The position numbers and the translations under genes are program-made. DNA of 64,000 nucleotides, taken from assembly GCF_900129835.1 (NCBI RefSeq), contig NZ_FQXA01000001.1:1-64000 (forward strand), in the 5' to 3' direction. The notes beneath the pieces are model-generated. The model was not told the DNA's origin and searched no databases. It saw nothing but the letters and a program-made list of their open reading frames with translations. Source of the DNA: Stutzerimonas xanthomarina DSM 18231 (GTDB lineage Bacteria; Pseudomonadota; Gammaproteobacteria; Pseudomonadales; Pseudomonadaceae). This document shows positions 1 through 8,390 of the stretch, piece after piece. Numbering within the stretch: the first letter of the stretch is position 1; the number at the start of each line of letters is the position of its first letter.

Positions 1-104
1 TGATAATCTTGCTGACTACCAGTCTTACCTCACAAGCACCCACACGAATTGCTTGATTCAGTTGTTAAAGAGCGTTTCGATCAAGTCTTTCGTCTCAACC
101 GAGG
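1..104 (-). other. rRNA operon leader, transcribed leftward, with boxA
   Basis: On the minus strand this is the 5' leader of an rRNA transcript whose 16S gene should begin just left of base 1. A boxA antitermination element (CGCTCTTTAACAA) lies at 62-74. It is followed by a stretch containing CAATTCGTGTGGGTGCTTG, which I recognise as the Pseudomonas pre-16S leader. boxA recruits NusB/NusE so that the long rRNA transcript escapes Rho. The 16S gene itself is not in the window, so its identity rests on the leader and promoters. Confidence 0.8.
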
Positions 105-110
105 CCGCGC

Positions 111-138
111 ATTCTACAGCAGCCTTGTGTCTCGTCAA
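111..138 (-). promoter_or_regulatory. rrn promoter nearest the rRNA
   Basis: On the minus strand a TTGACG -35 element (133-138) and a TAGAAT -10 element (111-116) are separated by 16 bases. The -10 is followed by GCGCGG, the kind of GC-rich discriminator that makes rRNA promoters sensitive to ppGpp/DksA. It is the last of four similar promoters before boxA. Confidence 0.75.
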
Positions 139-219
139 GCTGTTTTTGAAGAAGTTTTTCTTTCTTCTCAACCGCTTGCGTTTCCGATCAACCCAGCGTC
201 TCTCGTTAGCGGGAGGCGA

Positions 220-247
220 ATCATACAGCGTCTAAAACCGCTGTCAA
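220..247 (-). promoter_or_regulatory. rrn tandem promoter, second from the rRNA
   Basis: On the minus strand a perfect TTGACA -35 (242-247) and a TATGAT -10 (220-225) are 16 bases apart, followed by a TCGCC discriminator. The order and spacing match the other three promoters in this region. Confidence 0.75.
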
Positions 248-325
248 CCACCTCTTTCAACCGCTTCCGATCAACCTGACCGAAGCTGCCAACAGCGCGA
301 AACCACCACCCTGCCAGCCCGGCGC

Positions 326-353
326 ATTCTACTCGAATTCGCCGTCCGTGCAA
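326..353 (-). promoter_or_regulatory. rrn tandem promoter, third from the rRNA
   Basis: On the minus strand TTGCAC (348-353) and TAGAAT (326-331) are separated by 16 bases and followed by GCGCC. The -35 is one of the weaker ones in the set. Confidence 0.6.
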
Positions 354-422
354 GCCCTTAATTTTGCTAACTTCTTGATTTTCAAGAGGTTTAGCCAAAG
401 GCCTGCGCCGGAGAAGGTGCGC

Positions 423-450
423 ATTATAGGCACTCAGAAACTCACGTCAA
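423..450 (-). promoter_or_regulatory. rrn tandem promoter, farthest upstream
   Basis: On the minus strand TTGACG (445-450) and a perfect TATAAT (423-428) are 16 bases apart, followed by GCGCACC. The -35 overlaps the stop codon of msrQ, so msrPQ transcription, which runs in the same direction, could pass through this promoter into the rRNA operon. Confidence 0.7.
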
Positions 451-1085
451 CCGTTGTTTTCCGCTTTCTTCGCTGTTTGTTCATCACGCCATTTCGCACT
501 GATTCGCACCAGTCTTCTTTCGATAGCTGGCACACGTGCAGCAAGCAGAATGGCTGCGACTGTTGCGTAGAGGCTCCACTGGCCAACATCGGACCTCACG
601 ACCCAAAGCATATGAAGCAATACGACCAGTAGAGTCGGGTAGACAATGCGGTGCAGCTTCTTCCAGCGCTTACCAAGCTTACGCATGCTCCAGCGCGTCG
701 AGGTCATTGCTAGCGTCAACAATCCCATCAGAGCAATGGCACCCACAGCTATGTAAGGACGCTCAACCAACTCAGCAGCGAAGTCGCTGAATTCCAAACC
801 CAATAGGAAATATAGATAAGCAGCTAAGTGAAGCGAGGCGTAACCGAATGCCCACAGCCCGATCTGCCGTCGAAACGCGATCCAGCCGGACCATCCGGTC
901 AGGGATCGTAGAGGCGTCATTGCCATTGAGCATAGAAGAAGGAACAACGCACCCTGTCCAAGATTATCAACCAACACTTTGCCCGGATCCGGTCCTAACG
1001 CGGCGGCCGCAGCGAGATAGAGCCAATAGCATGGCACGCTGGCGACACAGCAAAAAAGCAGCAACCTCCACCAGGGATAGCGCAT
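447..1085 (-). CDS. msrQ: MsrQ (YedZ), heme-binding membrane subunit of MsrPQ
   Basis: Membrane partner of the periplasmic methionine sulfoxide reductase MsrP. It carries b-type heme and passes electrons from the quinone pool or the flavin reductase Fre. The 212-residue protein has about six hydrophobic segments and the ferric-reductase-like pattern of the YedZ family. Helix histidines are visible in ASLHLAAYLY and KKLHRIVYP. The ATG at 1085 sits on the msrP stop (TGATG, one shared base), so the two are translationally coupled; a TTG one codon earlier is also possible. Assignment is firm from sequence plus the msrP neighbour. The gene ends in the -35 of an rrn promoter. Confidence 0.92.
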   Translation of the reverse strand: MRYPWWRLLLFCCVASVPCYWLYLAAAAALGPDPGKVLVDNLGQGALFLLLCSMAMTPLRSLTGWSGWIAFRRQIGLWAFGYASLHLAAYLYFLLGLEFSDFAAELVERPYIAVGAIALMGLLTLAMTSTRWSMRKLGKRWKKLHRIVYPTLLVVLLHMLWVVRSDVGQWSLYATVAAILLAARVPAIERRLVRISAKWRDEQTAKKAENNG

Positions 1086-2092
1086 CAATAGTTCTTTCTC
1101 AAATCCATCCCTGCATACAAGTGCGCGACCTCTTTCTCGTATCCATTGAACATCTGAGTCTCTCGCACATTCGGGCTAAACAGGCTCCCTGGCAAGCGTC
1201 GCTCACGTGCTTGAGACCAGCGAGGGTGGGAAACGTTGGGATTGACGTTAGCGTAGAAACCATATTCTTGAGGAGCCATCGATTCCCACGTAGTCGCAGG
1301 TTGCTCACGAACGAAACTGATCCGAACGATAGACTTGATGCTTTTGAATCCATACTTCCAGGGCACCACAAGGCGCAATGGCGCGCCATTCTGGTTTGGC
1401 AACACGCGTCCGTACATCCCTACAGCGATCAAGCTCAGCGGATGCATGGCCTCGTCCATTCTCAAACCTTCGACATAGGGCCAATCGATGAGAGAAAACC
1501 CAGTACGCATGCCAGGCATTTGCTCGGGGCGCGCCAAGGTTTCAAAGCGGACATATTTAGCGTCGGTAGTGGGCTCCAACCGAGTGATTAAATCAGCCAG
1601 AGAAACGCCAAGCCAAGGTATAACCATTGACCAGGCCTCGACGCAACGCAGGCGGTAGATTCGCTCTTCAAGCGCGGAATCCGAAACAAGATCTTCGATC
1701 GAGTACTTTCCCGGCTTCGCCACTTCTCCATCTACTGTTACAACCCAAGGCTCAGTAACAAGCTGCGACGCATGCCGCGCCGGATCGCCTTTATTCGGCC
1801 CGAACTCGTAGAAATTGTTGTAATGCGTAGCGTCAGGATAAGGGGTGATGGCTTCGTTTTTAACCGTGACCGCGCCCCAATTTGCTTGACGTAGCTTTTC
1901 GTCAAACCACGCGGAAGCCTTAGCCCGCTCCACGTCTGCGTAGCGAGGGTTGGCTTGAGCGAACGCAGGCAGCCCAGCGGCCGCAGCGGAGAAAGCTGCT
2001 CCTTGCATGAACCGACGGCGATTCAGATAGAGCGCTTCGGGAGTTACCTCTGATTCGAGACAATCACTGCGACGCGGCGTTCTGATAAGCAT
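1085..2092 (-). CDS. msrP: MsrP (YedY), periplasmic methionine sulfoxide reductase, molybdopterin subunit
   Basis: Reduces free-R and free-S methionine sulfoxides in oxidised periplasmic proteins, using a mononuclear molybdopterin cofactor. The 335-residue protein has a Tat signal around residues 24-45 (NRRRFMQG, then an Ala-rich segment ending FAQA), consistent with export of a folded cofactor enzyme. Cys150 in RLRCVEAW is the expected molybdenum ligand of this sulfite-oxidase-fold family. msrP is first and msrQ second in the pair. A 9-bp inverted repeat lies just upstream (2101-2139). The N-terminus before the twin arginine is a little long, and a later start cannot be excluded. Confidence 0.93.
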   Translation of the reverse strand: MLIRTPRRSDCLESEVTPEALYLNRRRFMQGAAFSAAAAGLPAFAQANPRYADVERAKASAWFDEKLRQANWGAVTVKNEAITPYPDATHYNNFYEFGPNKGDPARHASQLVTEPWVVTVDGEVAKPGKYSIEDLVSDSALEERIYRLRCVEAWSMVIPWLGVSLADLITRLEPTTDAKYVRFETLARPEQMPGMRTGFSLIDWPYVEGLRMDEAMHPLSLIAVGMYGRVLPNQNGAPLRLVVPWKYGFKSIKSIVRISFVREQPATTWESMAPQEYGFYANVNPNVSHPRWSQARERRLPGSLFSPNVRETQMFNGYEKEVAHLYAGMDLRKNY

Positions 2093-2100
2093 GATGTGCT

Positions 2101-2139
2101 CCGCTGTCTGAGGCTATATGAAGAAGCACTAGACAGCGG
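2101..2139. repeat. 9-bp inverted repeat between pssA and msrP
   Basis: CCGCTGTCT (2101-2109) and its exact complement AGACAGCGG (2131-2139) flank a 21-base loop. It lies 8 bases upstream of the msrP start and 13 bases downstream of the pssA stop. There is no U-tract, so it is a poor intrinsic terminator. It could be an mRNA hairpin or an operator. Confidence 0.5.
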
Positions 2140-2152
2140 ATCATTTCAAAAA

Positions 2153-2986
2153 TCAACTTTCGGCGCGTTTGCGGCGACGCATCAGAAACTGTACCGGTCC
2201 AGAAATGGCATAGGCGAGGAAGATCAGAAGCAAAATACGCGGCGGATCACTGAACACCACGGCAAACACCAGGACTACGATCAGTATCGCCACAAAGGGC
2301 ACCCGCCCTTTCAGATCGAGATCCTTGAAGCTGTAGTACTTGATGTTGCTGACCATCAGCAGGCCCGCAGCAGCAACCAGCAGCGCAAACAACATGATCA
2401 CCGCCAGCGGCAGATCGAGACCGCGAATTCCCGGCTCATCAAGCGCCCAAACTGCCCAGACCGAGCCAGCCACAACCCCCGCAGCCGCGGGACTTGCCAG
2501 GCCAATGAACCACTTTTTGTCCACTTTGCCTATTTGAGTATTGAAACGCGCAAGTCGCAAGGCTGCACAGGCGACGTAAATAAAGGCTACAGTCAACCCG
2601 ACATTTCCAAGGCTGGACAGCGCCCACTGATAAGCGAGTATCGCTGGCGCCAGACCGAAAGCGACCATATCCGATAGCGAATCATACTCCGCACCGAATG
2701 CGCTCTGGGTATTGGTCAGACGCGCAACCCGGCCATCCAGACTATCAAGCACCATAGCGACAAAGACTGTAGCAGCAGCGACATAGAAGTTGCCGTTGAT
2801 AGCCGTGACGATGCAGAAAAAACCGGCAAACAGATTGGCCGTAGTGAATAGGTTGGGGAGCAGATAGATGCCCCGATGGCGAACCTTACGACCTTCGGCG
2901 TCCTGACTTTCTTCGATGTGCTCATCGATCGGCAGAAGGCTTTCAGGTTCGGTGGGTTTGTTCGGCTCTTCGGGAAGCTCACTCAT
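2153..2986 (-). CDS. pssA: CDP-diacylglycerol-serine O-phosphatidyltransferase
   Basis: Makes phosphatidylserine from CDP-diacylglycerol and serine, the committed step to phosphatidylethanolamine. This is the integral membrane, CDP-alcohol phosphotransferase type: 277 residues, a hydrophilic N-terminal tail of about 38 residues, then roughly 6-8 membrane segments. The family motif D-x2-DG-x2-AR-x8-G-x3-D-x3-D is complete at Asp81, Gly98, Asp102 and Asp106. The ATG at 2986 starts the acidic tail. It lies 105 bases downstream of the ilvC terminator, so it probably has its own promoter (TATAAA near 3064-3069 is a weak -10 candidate). Confidence 0.94.
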   Translation of the reverse strand: MSELPEEPNKPTEPESLLPIDEHIEESQDAEGRKVRHRGIYLLPNLFTTANLFAGFFCIVTAINGNFYVAAATVFVAMVLDSLDGRVARLTNTQSAFGAEYDSLSDMVAFGLAPAILAYQWALSSLGNVGLTVAFIYVACAALRLARFNTQIGKVDKKWFIGLASPAAAGVVAGSVWAVWALDEPGIRGLDLPLAVIMLFALLVAAAGLLMVSNIKYYSFKDLDLKGRVPFVAILIVVLVFAVVFSDPPRILLLIFLAYAISGPVQFLMRRRKRAES

Positions 2987-3091
2987 GCAAATTCACCTTG
3001 CAGCAGGTTTGAATAATTTCGACAGACCATGGCACGACGGGTTCACCCTCGGCCAAGGATCGGTTTATACCAGAGACACGCGGCCATAATG

Positions 3092-3114
3092 AAAAAACGC
3101 GGCCTAGGCCGCGT
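3092..3114 (-). terminator. Intrinsic terminator after ilvC
   Basis: On the minus strand the palindrome ACGCGGCCTAGGCCGCGT is followed by six T. It lies 22 bases after the ilvC stop and should end the ilvIHC transcript. Confidence 0.85.
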
Positions 3115-3135
3115 TCTTTCAGGTAAAAACGGATA

Positions 3136-4690
<1,555 letters not shown>

Positions 4691-4692
4691 GA

Positions 4693-6417
4693 TCAAGTCC
4701 GCTCCGTCTTGCTGAGCCACATGTCGCGCATGGTGCCGTCTTTAATCTGCATCGGGTAGACGTGCTCGCTGGTATCGACTGCGATATCCAGAAAGACCAG
4801 GCGATCTTTCATGGCAAAGGCCTCTTCCAGCTTCGGCTTCAGGTCTTTCAGCTCGGTGATGCGCATTCCAACATGCCCGTACGCCTCCACCAGTTTGACG
4901 AAGTCCGGCAGCGATTCCATGTATGAGTGCGAGTGGCGGCTGTTGTACATCATGTCCTGCCATTGGCGAACCATGCCGAGCGCACCATTGTTCAGGTTAA
5001 CGATTTTGACTGGCAAGTCGAACTGCAGACAGGTCGACAGCTCCTGGATGTTCATCTGGATACTTCCCTCGCCAGTAACACAGGCGACATCGGCATCCGG
5101 GAAATTTAGTTTGGCGCCCATCGCAGCCGGGAAGCCGAAGCCCATGGTGCCCAGGCCACCGGAGTTGAGCCAGCGATTGGGCTTGTCGAACCGGTAATAC
5201 TGCGCTGCGAACATCTGATGCTGACCAACGTCCGAAGCCACATACGCATCGCCCTTGGTCACCTCACACAGGGTTTCGATAACAGCCTGTGGCTTGATGA
5301 TGGTGCCGTTACCCTTGTCGTAAGGGAATAAGCCACGGTTGCCGCGCCACTCCTCGATCTGCTTCCACCAGCTGGCAACAGTCTCGGCGTTGGGTGCCTG
5401 ACCGATCTCCTTGACGATTGCCACCATCTCGGTGAGCACGCTGTCGACCGGGCCCACAATCGGGATGTCCGCCTTGATGGTTTTGGAAATCGACGCCGGA
5501 TCGATATCGATGTGAATGATCTTGGCGTTCGGGCAGAACTTCGTTGCGCCGTTGATCACACGGTCATCGAAGCGCGCTCCCACAGCCAGAATGACATCGG
5601 AATGATGCATCGCCAGGTTGGCTGTGTAACTTCCGTGCATACCCAGCATGCCGACGAACTGGCGGTCGCTGCCTGGATAGCAGCCCAAACCCATGAGCGT
5701 GTTGGTGACCGGAAGATTGAGCATCTTGGCGAGTTCAGTCAGTTGTGAAGAAGCGCCGCCCATGATCACGCCGCCACCGGCATAGATGATTGGACGCTTG
5801 GCCGCCAGCAGGAGCTCGGCCGCCTTGCGAATCTGCCCGGAATGGCCGCGAACAGCCGGACTGTATGAGCGCAGCTTGGCTTTTTTCGGATAGACGTACT
5901 CGAACTTTTCCGCAGGGTTGGTCATGTCCTTCGGAATGTCGACGACCACCGGGCCGGGACGCCCAGATTGGGCCAGGTAAAACGCTTTCTTCATCACATC
6001 GGGAATTTCCGAAGGATGTTTGATCATGAAGCTGTGCTTAACGATGGGGCGGGAAATGCCGATCATATCGGTTTCCTGGAACGCATCGGTGCCGACCATA
6101 TTGCTGGCAACCTGCCCCGATATGACGACCATCGGGATTGAGTCCATATAGGCCGTTGCGATACCGGTGATGGCATTGGTCGCGCCCGGGCCGGAGGTGA
6201 CCAGCACTACACCGGCCTTACCGGTGGCACGCGCATAGCCATCGGCCATGTGGGTGGCAGCCTGCTCATGACGGACAAGGATATGCGTGACTTCCTTTTC
6301 CTTGAACAGCGCATCATAGATGTGCAGCAAGGCGCCGCCCGGATAGCCGTAGATGTACTTAACGCCTTCGTCGCGCAAGAAGCGGACGACCATTTCAGCG
6401 CCGGATAAAAGTTCCAC
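4693..6417 (-). CDS. ilvI: Acetolactate synthase large (catalytic) subunit
   Basis: Thiamine-diphosphate enzyme that condenses two pyruvates, or pyruvate with 2-ketobutyrate, at the first common step of branched-chain amino acid synthesis. It has 574 residues with the three-domain order of the family. Visible are the FAD/ThDP-binding N-domain with catalytic Glu51 in VRHEQAA, the central domain, and the ThDP-Mg motif starting GEGSIQMN and ending NN near residue 440. I choose the GTG at 6417, which has AGAGGTG six bases upstream. The GTG at 6426 overlaps that ribosome-binding site. It leads an ilvI-ilvH-ilvC operon. Confidence 0.95.
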   Translation of the reverse strand: MELLSGAEMVVRFLRDEGVKYIYGYPGGALLHIYDALFKEKEVTHILVRHEQAATHMADGYARATGKAGVVLVTSGPGATNAITGIATAYMDSIPMVVISGQVASNMVGTDAFQETDMIGISRPIVKHSFMIKHPSEIPDVMKKAFYLAQSGRPGPVVVDIPKDMTNPAEKFEYVYPKKAKLRSYSPAVRGHSGQIRKAAELLLAAKRPIIYAGGGVIMGGASSQLTELAKMLNLPVTNTLMGLGCYPGSDRQFVGMLGMHGSYTANLAMHHSDVILAVGARFDDRVINGATKFCPNAKIIHIDIDPASISKTIKADIPIVGPVDSVLTEMVAIVKEIGQAPNAETVASWWKQIEEWRGNRGLFPYDKGNGTIIKPQAVIETLCEVTKGDAYVASDVGQHQMFAAQYYRFDKPNRWLNSGGLGTMGFGFPAAMGAKLNFPDADVACVTGEGSIQMNIQELSTCLQFDLPVKIVNLNNGALGMVRQWQDMMYNSRHSHSYMESLPDFVKLVEAYGHVGMRITELKDLKPKLEEAFAMKDRLVFLDIAVDTSEHVYPMQIKDGTMRDMWLSKTERT

Positions 6418-6820
6418 GTTATTCACCTCTAGAACGCCAGATAGCCGCTCCGCGTCGGACCGGCCAGAATTAGGTTTACTACTAAGCAGTGCATGAGCGA
6501 CGGTGGTCGCCGACTACGTCAGCTACTGTCAAAGCGAGTACTAGGGAAGCCCCAAAGTGTTGCGGGGCGCCCCTCCCAGCGCGAGGTAACGCGTTGCGGA
6601 TGTTGCAGGTCGGCGCGGGTATGCACCTCATGATTGAGCGAAAGGCTCGCTTGCGGCGGCCTCTCAGAACAGCAAGCATGGAATTGTTCGGATTAGGCTT
6701 GTTCAAGTCAAGCCTGCTGTTGCCCTTCGGCTGCATTCAGCTGTGATCCAGCGCAGAATGAAGCCCCCTGTCTTTTGCGTATAGTACCGGCTTGGTTTTG
6801 CATCCACTGAAGGGAAAAGC
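6418..6820. other. 403-base intergenic region between divergent ilvI and the DUF4124 gene
   Basis: No protein gene is convincing here. On the minus strand, toward ilvI, there is a possible leader peptide frame at 6482-6631: 49 codons, with four Val and three Leu codons within 6512-6544 and three consecutive stops (TAG TAG TAA) at 6476-6484. It lacks a good ribosome-binding site, and I see no terminator hairpin with a U-tract before ilvI. On the plus strand TATAGT at 6780-6785 is a plausible -10 for the DUF4124 gene. Confidence 0.4.
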
Positions 6821-7252
6821 ATGCGTTTGACCATTCTCGCAGGCGGACTGCTGCTTGCACTGAGCAGCAGCATCATGGCCGGCCAGGTTTACAAGTGGGT
6901 CGATGCTGACGGCGTTACACATTTCGGAGCACAGCCACCGCAAGGCCAGCAGGCCGAAACGCTCAATACGGCCATAGCCCCGCCGAAGCCAACCGTGACT
7001 GAAAACGCCGCGCCAGAATTATCAGGCGAGGCCGAGCAGCGCGACATTGACCGCAAAGTAAAACGTCAGGTCGCAAAGCAGGAAGCCGAGCGGCAACGCT
7101 ATTGCACGACTTTGCGCACCAACCTGGCGCAACTGCAGAACAATCCTCGCGTGCGCGTAGAAGAAGAAGGCGGCATCCGGCGCCTGAATGAAGAAGAACG
7201 CCAGGCGCGTATTGGCGAAACCCAACAGAAGATCGCCGATAGCTGTAACTGA
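6821..7252 (+). CDS. DUF4124 domain-containing exported protein
   Basis: Small envelope protein of unknown function. It has 143 residues with a signal peptide of about 20 residues (cleavage after SIMA). The DUF4124 signature follows at about 21-50 (GQVYKWVDADGVTHFGAQPP), a short beta motif common in Pseudomonas periplasmic proteins. The rest is charged and probably helical (65-140), with many Glu, Arg and Gln. A GAAGGGAAAA ribosome-binding region precedes the ATG. It converges with yqcC across an inverted repeat at 7263-7289. No specific role can be given from sequence. Confidence 0.85.
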   Translation: MRLTILAGGLLLALSSSIMAGQVYKWVDADGVTHFGAQPPQGQQAETLNTAIAPPKPTVTENAAPELSGEAEQRDIDRKVKRQVAKQEAERQRYCTTLRTNLAQLQNNPRVRVEEEGGIRRLNEEERQARIGETQQKIADSCN

Positions 7253-7262
7253 ACGCAGCAAC

Positions 7263-7289
7263 CAACACCAGCCTATATGGCCGGTGTTG
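7263..7289. terminator. Inverted repeat between convergent genes, likely bidirectional terminator
   Basis: CAACACC (7263-7269) pairs with GGTGTTG (7283-7289), and the inner GCC/GGC extends the stem. It sits in the 38-base gap between the convergent DUF4124 and yqcC genes. The U-tract is poor on both strands, so termination efficiency is uncertain. Confidence 0.5.
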
Positions 7290-7290
7290 C

Positions 7291-7623
7291 TTAGCCTCGA
7301 CCCACACTGATCAATCGATCGAAGGTTTCAAGCGTCTCAAACAGCCCGGCCATTCGCTGCGGCTGATGCTGATAAACCATGTGGGCCATCGCCAGAATCC
7401 CCGACACGGTTGGCAACGGTTGGTCGTGCTCCAGAATGTGTTTCATGCGCGGCAGAAAAATCCACTGCAACCACTGATCGAACGCCAGTGTATCGACGCA
7501 AAACGGCTCCTGACTGGCGAGCGACTCTGGCGCAGGCGGCGAAGATGTCCAAACTCCAAGCGCTCGAAGCTCGCGCTCGATCAACAGCAACTGGTCAGCC
7601 AATGCTGGCACTCGATCATCCAT
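7291..7623 (-). CDS. YqcC family protein
   Basis: Protein of 110 residues resembling E. coli YqcC, a small soluble protein of unknown function often found beside tRNA-modification or pseudouridine-synthase genes. The family pattern is visible: an N-terminal helix (ADQLLLIERELRALGVW), a P-A-P-E-S-L-A-S-Q-E-P-F-C-V-D-T-L loop, then FDQWLQWIFLPRMK. The ATG at 7623 shares one base with the stop of the upstream TPR lipoprotein, and a GTG at 7626 would overlap it by four bases. The two genes are therefore one transcription unit. Confidence 0.85.
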   Translation of the reverse strand: MDDRVPALADQLLLIERELRALGVWTSSPPAPESLASQEPFCVDTLAFDQWLQWIFLPRMKHILEHDQPLPTVSGILAMAHMVYQHQPQRMAGLFETLETFDRLISVGRG

Positions 7624-8351
7624 CACATCGAGACCTTGGCACGCTCGCGCGCTTGTGCAGCGCCGGCAGCATTTCCCTGACGCTCACGTGCCTGCGCGAT
7701 CAATTCCCAGAGACTTGCCTGCAGCGCTGGCCGGTCGCTAGCATAACTCAGCCCACGTCGAGACAGCTGTTCAGCCTGAATGGCATCGCCTTGCGCCAGG
7801 CGTACCTGAGCCAAACGATAGAGCACCTGAGGCTCGCGCGGGGCAATGCGCTGGGCACGCTCGAGACTGGAAGCAGCTCCGTTCAGGTCACCTCCGCCCT
7901 GTTGCTGCTGCGCTGTGGTAAGCAGTGCCAGCACCGGCCCATCAAGCTGTTCATCTGCTGACAAGATCCCACTATTCGACGGGATTCCGCTGGGCATTGG
8001 CTGTCGCTGCGCCGGCGCGGGCATTGGCGCAGACTGAGCAGGCGGCGTCCACTGACCAGCGCCACCAGCCGGCGGTTGCGCAGAGCTCCCAGAAAACGGG
8101 GCATCAGGCGCACCATAGGTTTGCAACGGCTCAGAGCTTTGCTGCGGCACCATCACCATCACGCCCGAGTCCGCTGGTACAGACTGCGCAGCAGTCGCAG
8201 GTGCATTAGCGCGGCGATTGGGCTGACGCGCCGAAACCTCCTCCGATACCGGCGCGCCCGAATCGACGACGGGAATTGCGCCGCGCTTGACCGACGCGCA
8301 GCCCGGCAGCAGTGCCGCCGCCACCAATACGATCATCCATTGCTTGCTCAC
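7623..8351 (-). CDS. TPR-containing lipoprotein
   Basis: Predicted lipoprotein of 242 residues. The signal sequence ends in a lipobox, LLPGC, with Cys18 as the lipidated residue. A Pro/Ala/Gln/Ser-rich, probably disordered segment spans about 30-140. TPR-like helices occupy the C-terminal third (LDGPVLALLTTAQQQ, then repeated A-x-x-L-x-R-A patterns). It begins with GTG preceded by GAGG eight bases upstream. It follows mrcB by 39 bases on the same strand, so it may serve the PBP1b machinery. That role is inferred from position only. Confidence 0.82.
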   Translation of the reverse strand: MSKQWMIVLVAAALLPGCASVKRGAIPVVDSGAPVSEEVSARQPNRRANAPATAAQSVPADSGVMVMVPQQSSEPLQTYGAPDAPFSGSSAQPPAGGAGQWTPPAQSAPMPAPAQRQPMPSGIPSNSGILSADEQLDGPVLALLTTAQQQQGGGDLNGAASSLERAQRIAPREPQVLYRLAQVRLAQGDAIQAEQLSRRGLSYASDRPALQASLWELIAQARERQGNAAGAAQARERAKVSM

Positions 8352-8390
8352 AATTTAAACCTCTTGATAAACCAACCGGCCCGCTGCCTT

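Noticed and set aside
6525..6532. TTGACA on the minus strand as a -35 for ilvI
   Set aside because: No acceptable -10 is found 15-19 bases downstream.
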